Shown: one piece after another, positions 9,000 to 19,020 of the stretch
Numbering within the stretch: position 1 is the stretch's first letter
Layout: every line of letters begins with the position of its first letter
Translations under genes and position numbers: made by a program
Source: Porphyra umbilicalis
Lineage: Eukaryota > Rhodophyta > Bangiophyceae > Bangiales > Bangiaceae
Assembly (NCBI GenBank): GCA_002049455.2
Contig: KV918838.1
Coordinates: 185,971 to 249,970, forward strand
Length of the DNA stretch: 64,000 bases
Direction: 5' to 3'
The notes under the pieces: generated by a model
Seen by the model: the letters and a program-made list of their open reading frames with translations, nothing else
Told to the model about the DNA's origin: nothing
Database searches by the model: none

Positions 9000-11645
9000 C
9001 TCCTCATCAGCGTGCAGTAGCTGGTAAAGTCTTGGTTGGCGAGGAGGGGATGAGCGAGGATGGCCGCATCCGCGGGCACGCTCGCCGTCGCGATGCGGGC
9101 CGCCCACGACTGAAAAAAGACGGACCGTAACATGCGGATGAGGTCGAAAAAGTCGCTCAGCGCCGAGTCGACCGCGTTGGCGTCCGCCGTCATGCGCGCC
9201 GCCAGGGCAGCCTCCTCCGTCTCTAGCCAGGTGCAGATTTTGTCTTGCAGCACAACCGGCACGGGCACCGCAAACCGCGCCGTCGTCGGTGTGACGCAGT
9301 CAATCGGACGCCCCGATAGCGCTAGCAGCACTCTGAGGTTCGGAATTGGCCCGTCATACGCCCCCCCGCCGATGCCCACGTTCCAGCGGCCATGGTCCCG
9401 GTTGTCACCGTCTGAGACGCCCCGCTCCTTGGCCTTTTGAGCCGCCGCCTTGCGGCCCAAGTGCGTTTTGGCGGCCCAGTCGGGGATTCCAGCCGCCATC
9501 ATCACCGCCTTGAGGTGGGAGTTGTGGTACTCGTACGACATTGCCTTCAGCGGCCCGCCTGTCGCGCTGGGCACGACCAGCACGCGGTACCAGCGGCGGA
9601 AGCCGTACGTGTTGCCGGCCTCACGGAAATGCCGGGACTGAACGCCAGCGGCCGCCAGCGCCGCGTCGTCGGGCTTGAAGACCGGGGCAAAGTCGAAAAC
9701 CGGCTTGGACGAGTCGCCACCGGGGGGGTGAAACATTGCAACCAAAGCATCCGCCACCGCCCCGAACGGGCAAAGCCACGGGTCCACGTGCGGGAGCGCC
9801 CCGATATTCCGCACGAGTCCCTCGGTCGTTTTGGTGGCAGAAATGTAGCAGCAAAGGACATCAAGGCCCTTGCCGTTGGCGGAAAACATCCCATCGAAAA
9901 GCCGCCGCGCAATGTCGCTCCACGTCAGGCCGCGGACCGTCTCCCCGCGCGCCTCCAACGCGTACTGTAGGATCCACAGGGCGTTCAGACGCAGGTACGC
10001 GTTGAGCTGCAGCTCTGTCGTCTGCCGCAGCAGCATGCCCTTGGATGTCAGCGCCCGCTGCTGGTCGGTCACTGACACGTTGCGCTTGCCAATAGCCTTG
10101 GCCACCCCAGCAGCGCTCTCCTGCAGGATGCCGTCGCGCTTGCGACGGTCCAGGATGGCCTTGGCGGGCCGATAGCTGCCCGCCGACAGGTAGTCGTCCA
10201 TACACCAGCGCTTGCAGCAGTCGCACTTGGCTTCGTGCCACAACAGATTGAACAGCTTGGCCACCTTTGAGAGCGCGTTGAGGTCGTTCTGCAGCACCCC
10301 CCGGCCGACCAGCCGTCCGACGGAAACGCCCTCGCCGGGGTGGGGGGTAGTTGGATCAGAGGCATTGCGGGGGGCCGTCGTGTGGGCAGGAAGGAGCACG
10401 TCGTGAGCCGGGGGGGGTGGCGGACCACCAGTGGTACCATGCGCTGGGGGGAAGCGGGGAGGAGGAGGTAGTGCATTGAACGCGCTCGAGGGGTGGCGGG
10501 CGGCAGCCGGCGCGGTCGAATTGGCCGATGCGGGCGCCGCCCCGATCGCCGATAAGGCCCCGTTGCGGGCGCCCCCAAAATCTTCACCGAGTCGCAGCGG
10601 GATGGCAGAGGCACCCAAAAACCCTGCGGGTTGGCGGGGGAGGTGGTTGGCTGCCGCGGTTGGTCGCCGACCTGGGGCACTCGGGGGGCTACCGGCGGCC
10701 CTCCGCTGCCATTTGGGGGCCGACGGGCGCTCCGGGCAGTCCTCCTCCGAGGTGTCGGAGCCATTGCCGCTCCTGTCCGACCCACTGTCGTCGTCGGAGT
10801 GGTCGTGCCGACCGCGGCTCCTCGGCGCCGGCAGGCGGTCGCCGCCAGTCTTGTCTGCGCGGGGGCGGGGGGGCGTCGCTTCGGCAAGGGGAGGCGCCGT
10901 TTGGCCTCCTCCTCGAGGAACCGAACGACCACATGCCGGCTCAGCGGCATCAGACCCAGAGTGCCCCCATAACGTCGTTTCCCCACGCACAGAAGCGCTT
11001 GATGCACCCCTTATACGTGCATATGGTCTTCTTGGTGCCCTTGTGCGTGGCGCTGTGCGTGTGCCGCTGCATGTCATTGCACGCCGCGCTCCGTGCCACC
11101 TCCACCTGATGGTGGTTGTTTTGGCCGACAAGATGCACCACCTGGCGCGCTACCGCGCGCACACAGCCGACGTCCATTCCCAGAACTCGGCAGTGATTGG
11201 CTAGGACGACCAGGCTGTCGTAGGCCTGCCGGTCGGCCCGAACCACGGCCTGTGTGCGTTGGTCGGCCGCCCCTGCCGCCTCCGCCGCCGCCGCCGCGCG
11301 GGCCGCCTGCGCAGGGGTGTGACAGGCGCTCCGTCCCCTACCCGATTGCAATCCACCCATCCGGATTAGCGGTGCGGCGTCATCTGGCATCCCGAAGAAC
11401 AGGCGCGCCACCAGGTTGATCTGTGTGTAGGCCGGGTTGCTGTCTTGAAAGACAGAGCTCCCCGCTGACACCTCCGCCATGACGTCGCCCATGGGGGTGA
11501 TGTGCAGGTGAGCGACCGGTGGGACCACCAACTCGGGCACAACCGCTCGTGCAGTAGCCGCCGAGCCATGTGGAAGGGGGGGGGAAAGCGCCTCCGCTGG
11601 CTCAGCCGTCCGTATACGTGGGTGTGGCGTACTTTCTGCTTCCAT
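9000..11645 (-). pseudogene. Crypton protein, N-terminal part with tyrosine recombinase domain
   Basis: Minus strand. A 713-codon frame (11131 to the Copia border) carries a Crypton/Ndc10-like tyrosine recombinase: R in GETVRGLTWSD (codon at 9932-9934), the THLGRK box (H codon at 9461-9463) followed by GVSDGDNRDHGRWN, and a candidate nucleophile Y in GAYDGPIPN (codon at 9356-9358). The R...HxGR...Y layout fits strand exchange by DNA cleavage and rejoining. Upstream, a second frame from the ATG at 11645 to about 10950 gives a plausible N-terminus including a Cys pair (CTYKGC). The frame changes about twice between 11010 and 10850, which could be indels or an unrecognised intron. The C-terminus continues in frame at 3131-2178 beyond Copia-1. 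Inference: inactive, split by Copia-1 and probably frameshifted. Confidence 0.72.
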
Positions 11646-12089
11646 GCCGCCACCCGTTGCCCCACCCAGTTCGTGCAAGGGCCTCGACCGAGCACCCGTT
11701 CTTCCACCGACCCGGGCCGGCACCGGCCGGGCAGCGCTGCTCGGGCGGGACGCGCCGCCGCCCGCCAAACCGGACTCCCGCGGAGCCGCCAGAAGGGAGG
11801 GGCCTGGAAAGGAGAGGCCGCGTGGTAGGCTCTCCCGTAAATACGAGGGGGGGGCGCTTGCCACAGTTGGACGAGGCCCGCCCGACTGGCAGTCGCCAGA
11901 GCGGCGCCCGTCTCGCGCCGCCATACGAAGCGTCGGTGGGGTGGAGCCGAGNTAGCCACTCTGTTTCACCCATTACATTGCCCGTTGGCAACGCGTTGGC
12001 CCGTTGGCAACTGACCACTCGCAGGGCCACACGTAGCGGTTTCATTTCACCGTTTCAGACCGTTGGCCCGACATTGGTGGGAATGCTCT
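11646..12089. other. Junction between Crypton and Gypsy remnants; one ambiguous base
   Basis: No gene recognised. A single unresolved base (n) stands at 11952. The motif CCCGTTGGCAA occurs twice between 11979 and 12010. The Gypsy integrase frame becomes recognisable only from about 12090, so its 5' part is missing here, plausibly because of the Crypton or an assembly join. Confidence 0.4.
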
Positions 12090-12254
12090 AAGGTGACGTC
12101 ACCGTCACACCCGCAGACGAACGGGCAGACGGAGCGGTTCAACCGCACGATGCATACGATCCTAAACCACTACGTGGCGGAGCATCCGCGGTACTGGGAC
12201 CAACTCCTTGGGGCCCTGACGCTGGCGTACAACAGCCGCCCCCATCGTAGCACC
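12090..12254 (+). pseudogene. Ty3/Gypsy integrase core fragment (upstream of Copia-2)
   Basis: The frame carries the Ty3/Gypsy integrase signature HPQTNGQTERFNR, with the catalytic E of the DDE triad in QTER, then the conserved LTLAYNSRPHRST stretch. It is cut by Copia-2 at the serine/threonine after PHR. The same frame resumes at 18005 after the second copy of the 5-bp duplication GCACC. Upstream pol domains (protease, RT, RNase H, first two integrase acidic residues) are not present. Confidence 0.85.
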
Positions 12255-12653
12255 TGTTGAGGCAGCCCCCCAAGCCCGCGCAGGTAAGTCGGAGTTACCG
12301 CGAACTGCCTGGCCAATTCCAGGAGTTACTTATGCGGTCATCGGCTTGTTTGGCTGTGCCATTGACATGCATTGCTGTATGTGTGTGATGTAATTACTTG
12401 TACTTGTATCTCGCGGGCAGCTCACTTTGGAGCTGAGCTCGGGGAGATTCTCGTGGGCTCCTCGAGGGGCGTCGCGATTTGTGGGGTGGTGAGAGCATGT
12501 ACCCTCCAAGGGAGAGAGCACTGCGCTGGCGGGGGGTGCCCCGGCAGGACGTGGCGAGAGAGGCACACGGAGGGGTTAAGAGCCTGCTGGCCTCGCGCCT
12601 CAGACCGCTCTCGAGAAAAGCAACGCATCCACCCAACTACCGCTCACTTCACA
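12255..12653 (+). repeat. Copia-2 left LTR
   Basis: 399 bp, TGTTGAGG...TTCACA. It shares with the right LTR changes absent from Copia-1, such as CGCGAACTGCCTGGCCAA near its start. Confidence 0.95.
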
Positions 12654-12668
12654 GGTTATGGGCCCAGC
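12654..12668 (+). promoter_or_regulatory. Copia-2 half-tRNA primer-binding site
   Basis: Same GGTTATGGGCCCAGC directly after the LTR as in Copia-1, complementary to the initiator tRNA-Met anticodon arm. Confidence 0.8.
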
Positions 12669-12810
12669 TGTCGCTGGTGGTAACCGTCGTCTTCCCTGCG
12701 GTCGCTGGCGAGACGACGTTGCAGGGGTCGCGGTGTGTTCCGGCGTCGGGCGGGCGTGTTCTGCTCCCTACGTCGTTAGTGCGGCGCTGTGCGGCGCCGA
12801 GGTCGTCAAC

Positions 12811-15800
12811 ATGGCAGACCACGGCCGCCATGGCGGCCCGCGGTTTGCGCAGCTGGACGACGACTACAAGGTGTGGGCAGCGTACCAGCGTGCGCAGCTC
12901 AAGAAGGAGAAGCTCTGGGCGGCGGTCGTGACGGACCGACCGGCATCTTCGTCCGACGACAAGAAGTCCGACCCGGTGGTCGACGCGTGGGATGCCATGA
13001 ACGAGGCGGCGCTGGCGACCATCCAGATGTCGGTCAAGCCCGTGCATCTCAACACGGTCACGTCGGGGGACACGGCCAGAGAGGCGTGGGACGCGCTCAA
13101 GGTCATGTTCGAGGCGCGAGACAACGCGCAGCTGCTGCGGCTCATGGACGAGCTGAGCAGCCTGAAGAAGGGCGGCGACGAGAACATCATCAAGTTTGCG
13201 TCGCGCGCCAAGATGCTCCGGGACGAGCTCGCCATGCTCGGAAACCCGGTGGACGACAACACGCTCGCGCTGCGTGTCTTATCGGGGCTCCCTGCAGAGT
13301 ACGGGATGCTCAGGACGGTCTTGGAGAACAAGGACACTAAGCTCGTCATGTCGGACGTGACGGCTAAGCTGCTTCAAGTCGAGCAGCGGAGCATTTCTGT
13401 CGGCGGTTCCAAGCCTTCTGGCAGTGTCAAGTCACAAGCCTTTGCGGCAGCGGCGCCTAAGAAACCGTTTGACAAGAAGTTGGTCGTGTGTTTCTACTGC
13501 AACAAGAAGGGACACATGCAGCGCGACTGCTACAAGAAGAAGGCGGACGAGGCCAAGGGCAAGGGCAAGCCCGGCGGTGGTGGTCGTGAAGGCGGCCACG
13601 GCGGCGGGCCCCACGCGGGTGCCGCTTTGGCCTACACTGCTTCTACTGGCAATGCCGGGAGCAGCAAGGCTCCCGGGAGCACACGGGGGTTATCAACTTG
13701 GGTGCTCGACACTGGCGCAACCAACCACATGGCCGCCGGGGATAAGGGCTTCACCGTCCGGACGGCGGGAAGCGGAGCCGAGGTCACCTTGGCCAACGGC
13801 GAAAAGGTACCCATCAAGGGGCACGGCCACGTCTCCATGGACGTTGGCAAGGGCAAAACCAAGACGCGCATGGTGCTCGGGGAGGCCATGCTCGTGCCGG
13901 ACCTGACCAGCAACCTGCTCTCGGTTCGAGCGGTTGACCGCAATCGTGGTGCGGTAGTGTTCGTCGGAAACGCCTGTTACATCCTCAGCGACGGGGATGC
14001 TGTCTATTCGAGCGGAGTGCTCGACAAGGCGTCCGTTGTCGGCAAAGTCAACGACCTAGAGCAGTACGTGCTCAAGGTCACGCCGGTCAAGGCGTCGGCG
14101 TGCGCGGCATCGACGCGCATCGCTGGGGAGGCGGAGCTGTGGCATCTTCGGTTCAACCACTTGGGGTTGGAGAACCTCAAGCGGGCGGCCACAATGGTCG
14201 ACGGCATGCCGTCGTCAGTGGCAGACGCCAAGCGCGTCATTGGCACTGTGTGTGTGCCGTGTGTGGACGGCAAGATGGTTCAGTCACCCAGCCCCCGCTC
14301 GTCGACAGCGACAACCAAGTGCGAACTGGTGCACACCGACATTGGTGGCCCACTCACTGAGTCGCTGGGTGGCTCCCTCTACTTTATGACGGCGCTGGAG
14401 GACTCAACGGGGTTCATCACGGCTACGCCTATCAAGACAAAGGGGATGGCGCCGGAGGTGCTCAAGACGCGCATCAAGCAGCTTGAGACGCTGACGGGCG
14501 TGAAAGTGAGGCGTGTCCGTCACGACGGTGCAAAGGAGTACGTCACGAACGATCTTAAGGCGTGGTACGAGGATAAGGGCATCACGTCTGAGATGACGGC
14601 GCCGTACAGGTCGCAGCAGAACGGCAAGGCGGAGCGGGTGAACCGCACGCTGATGGAGCGCGTGCGTGCTGCCCTGCTTGACGCCGGTGCGTAGGAAGAG
14701 CTGTGGGCCGAGGCGTTGGCCTCCGTCGTCCATGTGCTCAACCGATCTCCCAAGGCGGGGCTCGATGTGACGCCGCTCGAGGCGCTGACGGGTCGACGCC
14801 CCAATGTCGCGGGATTCCGCGTTTGGGGGAGTCGGGCGTGGGCGCTCAAGCCGAAGAAGCAGCAGCGCAAGCTGGAGCCGAGGACCGACGTCGGCCGCTT
14901 TGTCGGCTACACTGTCGGTGGCAAGGCCTACCGCATCCTGGAGGACGAGACAAACCAAGTCTTCGAGCGTCGAGACGTGCTGATGGAGGAGAACCCGGCG
15001 AAGGTCGAGACGTCAGCAGTCGGGTCAAGCGCTGGTCCCCGGCTGACTGCGGAATATGACGGCGACAAGGACGGCGCCACGGAAGGGGCAATGGACATGC
15101 TCGACGCAGAAGGCGGGCGAGAGGACGAGTACTCCACCGACGACACCTCTGACAGCGACAACGAAGTCGGTCCTCCTTCCTTTGCTGGCGATAGCCAGGA
15201 GGAGGACGAGGACGGCGTCGGTGGCTCGACACCCGCAGCTGCTGAAGCACCTGCGGCCAGTGACAGCGTCGCACCGGGGCCTCGTCGCTCGAAGCGCAAG
15301 CCAGCTCCTAAGGTATCATGGTGGGAGAAGGAACCCAAGGCGTACCTGGCAAGCGGTACCGCATCCGGCGCTGAGGAGGGCTGGGACTTGCACAAACCGC
15401 CTGGAAACGAGAAGGAGGCGCGCGCTCGTTCTGACTGGCCGCTGTGGAAGCAGGCCATTAAGGAGGAGGTGGCGGCACACAAGAACCTTGGCACCTGGTC
15501 CAAGACCAACGGTAACAACAAGAAGCACAAGGCCGTCAAGACGCGATTCGTGTTTGACATCAAGCACGACGCGGAGGGCAAGATGACGCGCTACAAGGCC
15601 CGACTCGTGGCCCAAGGTTTCAACCAAGTGCCGGGGCGCGACTTTGATGAGACATGGGCGCCGGTGCCCAACGCGGCTGCGACACGGTCTCTCTTTGCTG
15701 TGGCTGCAGCTACGGGCTGGGAGGTTCATCATGTCGATGTCAAGACAGCCTTCCTCAACGCCAAGATGGACAAGGAGATGTACATCAAACTCCCCGACGG

Positions 15801-16989
15801 TGTCGATCCGAAGGGGCTGGAGGAGATCTGTCGGCTAAATCTGGCACTCTACGGGACAAAGCAGGCGGGGCGGCTGTGGGGCATCAAGCTCGACAAAGAG
15901 CTCAAGGAGATGGGGGCGGTCCGCTCCAAGGTGGACCCATGCCTCTATGAGTGGCACCACCCAGTGCACGGGTGCATCTTTATCCTCGTGTACGTCGACG
16001 ACCTTATCGTGGCGGGTGAGAAGCTGGCTGGGGTCGAGGCCGTCAAGCGCTTCGTGTCTGCCAAGTTTGAGGTGCGCGACATGGGGGAGGTCAAGGACTT
16101 TATCGGCATGAAGGTCATGCGCAACCGGGCGGCCAAGACTCTGACGTTGAGCAACCCGGGGCACACCGCGACGCTGCTGGAGGCGTTCGGGATGGACAAG
16201 GCGACGCCGAACAAGACACCGATGGCGTCGGGGGTCAAGCTGACCAAGACAGGGGAGGGCCTGCTGCCGGAAGGCAACCGTTACGCCGAGTTGGTTGGCT
16301 CCCTCCTGTACCTGTCTACCACGACGAGGTCAGACATCGCCTTTGCCGTGGGGGTGCTGTCGCGCTTCATGTCCTGCCCTGAGGAGGACCACATGCGCGC
16401 GGCCAGGGGGGTTTTGCGCTACCTGGGCGGGACGACTCGCCTGGGGGTGGTCTACGGCGGCAGCGAGCCGCTGCAAGGGTTTGTCGACGCCGACTGGGCC
16501 GGTGACATCGACGGTCGTCGGTCGACAACCGGTTTCGTCTTCACCTGCAATGGCGGGCCGATTGCGTGGGCGAGCAAGCGCCAGTCGACCGTTGCCACCT
16601 CGACGGCCGAGGCCGAGTACGTGGCCGCCGCGATGGCGACCAAGGAGGCGCTGTGGCTACGCAAGCTGCTGTCGGCTCTGGGCGTCGACGGCGGAGCCGT
16701 GCCGATGGGGGAGGACAGCCAGTCCTGCCTGGCGCTGGTCAACAACCCCGAGGCGACGGGGCGGACCAAGCATGTCGACGTCGCCTACCACATGGTTCGC
16801 GACTACCAGGCGCGCGGGGATGTGGCCTTCTACTTCCTCCCGAGCGCCGACATGCCGGCGGATGGGCTCACCAAGCCGCTGCCGTCGCCGGCGTTCACGG
16901 CTTTCCGGGCTGCCGTCGGGGTTGGTGAAGACCTGGGCGCGGCTGCGCGGGGCGCCGGGCTTGGCGACCCCCGGTTGGGGGAGTGCTGA
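12811..16989 (+). pseudogene. Copia-2 gag-pol with one nonsense codon
   Basis: Collinear with Copia-1 gag-pol: same start context, same length, same TGA stop. A TAG at 14692-14694 replaces the GAG of Copia-1 (a G-to-T change) in the integrase region, about 20 codons after the catalytic glutamate; the frame is open on both sides. Other differences from Copia-1 are mostly single substitutions, e.g. protease LDTGATNH instead of LDSGATNH and RNase H GEDSQS instead of GEDNQS. Translation would give gag, protease and a truncated integrase; RT and RNase H lie downstream of the stop. Confidence 0.93.
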
Positions 16990-17605
16990 GGCGCCATGGC
17001 GCCACTGGAGGCGTCCAGTGGCGCAGCCCCGGATTCGCGGCAGCGACCTCCGTCGACCTTGCTGCGGGCCGGTGCCGGCCGTGGACGGTTGCGCTACTAT
17101 CCACTTGCTCGGGGCCGGCATTGGGGCGCTGTTGCCTTGGGGGACGGCCGGTTGGTACCGTCCTGGGGCGCTGTGGCGCCACTGGGGCCGACCAGTGGCG
17201 CAGCCGCGGGTTCGCGGCGATCGCCCGACTCGATTTGGCCTAAGTCGATTTTGGGCGATTTCGGCCGGGAGCTGTAGGCCTACAGCTCCGACGGGTCGAG
17301 CCGATTTTCGGCAAAGTCGATGAGATGCGTTTACGCCCGCACTTTGACGGGCCGCCGATGCGCCGGATCGTCCCCGTTCGAGACGCGCCCTAGTGCGTTG
17401 CACTCACCTCGACGTCTGCTTCACATCGATCGTGATTTTGGTGATTTTGGCGAAGGTCGATTTTGCAGGTGCAACACCTGGAACCTGGGGATCGACTTGG
17501 GCATTTTCTCGACTGCGGATGATGGCGGGAGATGTCGCACTGGTCGGGACGGGTTGTGACCGCGCTGAGGCGTCGATGGCGCGGACTGTGGGGTGCTGGG
17601 GGGAG
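16990..17605 (+). other. Copia-2 3' non-coding region
   Basis: 616 bp, similar to Copia-1 7867-8600 but with one copy of the palindrome-bearing block (near 17268-17287) instead of two. It has an extra segment around 17130-17170 that Copia-1 lacks. The hairpin GCGCCACTGGA/TCCAGTGGCGC is perfect here (about 16997-17022). A purine tract precedes the LTR. Confidence 0.65.
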
Positions 17606-18004
17606 TGTTGAGGCAGCCCCCCAAGCCCGCGCAGGTAAGTCGGAGTTACCGCGAACTGCCTGGCCAATTCCAGGAGTTACTTATGCGGTCATCGGCTTGT
17701 TTGGCTGTGCCATTGACATGCATTGCTGTATGTGTGTGATGTAATTACTTGTACTTGTATCTCGCGGGCAGCTCACTTTGGAGCTGAGCTCGGGGAGATT
17801 CTCGTGGGCTCCTCGAGGGGCGTCGCGATTTGTGGGGTGGTGAGAGCATGTACCCTCCAAGGGAGAGAGCACTGCGCTGGCGGGGGGTGCCCCGGCAGGA
17901 CGTGGCGAGAGAGGCACACGGAGGGGTTAAGAGCCTGCTGGCCTCGCGCCTCAGACCGCTCTCGAGAAAAGCAACGCATCCACCCAACTACCGCTCACTT
18001 CACA
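17606..18004 (+). repeat. Copia-2 right LTR
   Basis: 399 bp, ends TTCACA at 18004, followed by target duplication GCACC. Confidence 0.95.
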
Positions 18005-18786
18005 GCACCGGGGTTGCCCCGCTGGAACTGGTCAACCCCATGGGGGTATCCAGCTGGGCTTTCAAGAACATCCCGAGGTCCGGGGCGTACCCCATCACGG
18101 CGCAACGCGGCACCGCCGCCGAGAAGCGCGCCCAAGCCTTCCTGCTGACCCGCCTCGTTCAGCTCATCCCGCAGATGCGGGCAACGCTCAAGGCCACGCA
18201 GGGGCGCTACAAGCGCGACCACGACAAGCGCCTCGCGCTGCGCGCGGAGAAGCTCACCGTGGGGGGCTGCGCGTGGCTGCGTGACCACGCCAAGGAGGAG
18301 GGCGCCGGCGGCAAACTGACGCACGTCGCCCGCGGACCGTATCGCGTGGTTTCCACGGACGGCCCGACGGTCCTCCTGGACGTGGACGGGGAGCACCGAC
18401 GGGAGAACGTGGCGCACGTCGTCCGCGCCTCGGGCACGGCCGCGGAATCCCCTGCCCAACACCCCGCGTTGCGGGCAGCGCGCTCCTTCCACGGGGCGGA
18501 GGCCGACGGCCAGCGGTATGCCGTGGACCGCATCGCGGACCACGCGACGCTGCCCGACGGCACCCTCCGGGTCCAGGTCTACTGGACCGGATACCCGCAG
18601 CTCACCTGGATGGACGCCGCGGACGCCCCGCACGAGACGCTGCGCGTCTACCTGCGCCGCGCCGCGCGCCTGGGGCTGCCCCACACGTCCGCCGACCCGC
18701 CGCCGGCGGCCCCGCAAGCCTCGGCTCCCGACGGCGGCGCCGCCTCGGGCGGTGCCGCCGCGCCGCCCCCGGCCATCCGTGCCTGA
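18005..18786 (+). pseudogene. Ty3/Gypsy chromovirus integrase C-terminus with chromodomain (downstream of Copia-2)
   Basis: Continues the integrase of 12090-12254 in the same frame. It holds the conserved P(L)ELVNPMG block, a basic helical linker, an integrase C-terminal barrel (LTHVARGPYRVV...), then a chromodomain (about 18517-18645: YAVDRIADHA...VYWTGYPQLTWMDA) and a Pro/Ala-rich tail to TGA. Chromodomain at the integrase C-terminus marks a chromovirus; such domains direct integration to marked chromatin. The frame is open to the stop, but the gene is disrupted and 5'-truncated. Confidence 0.88.
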
Positions 18787-18948
18787 CCCCTTGGGTTGGC
18801 GCGGTGGCCGGGCGCGGCGGGGGGGGGGGTGGGTTTTTCTGGGGTTTGATGCCTTGGGGCCGTCATGGAGAGAGGGGGACTATGCCAAGACGTGGCGGGG
18901 CCACAACGGGCCGCGGACGCTAAGTGGTACTAAGGACAAGCCCACGGC

Positions 18949-18954
18949 TTTATT
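18949..18954 (-). terminator. AATAAA poly(A) signal for the 861-residue ORF
   Basis: Minus-strand GAATAAAG about 70 nt beyond the TGA stop at 19021. The 18787-19020 interval otherwise shows no gene; a Gypsy 3' LTR could not be delimited. Confidence 0.45.
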
Positions 18955-19020
18955 CTACGGCGGAAGACGACCGAACGCCGCCGGACTAAGCGCCACACCT
19001 ACGGGGCCAGGGCGACGCCC

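Larger units (their letters stand above)
12255..18004 (+). mobile_element. Copia-2: full-length Copia element inserted in a Gypsy pol gene
   Basis: A 5750-bp element of the same family and orientation as Copia-1. The 5-bp target duplication GCACC lies at 12250-12254 and 18005-18009. Both 399-bp LTRs look identical by eye, which suggests a recent insertion. The gag-pol frame has one internal stop, so it probably moved using proteins supplied by another copy, or mutated after insertion. Confidence 0.95.

Noticed and set aside
10431..11204. 257-codon plus-strand ORF
   Set aside because: Antisense to the Crypton recombinase gene; low complexity.
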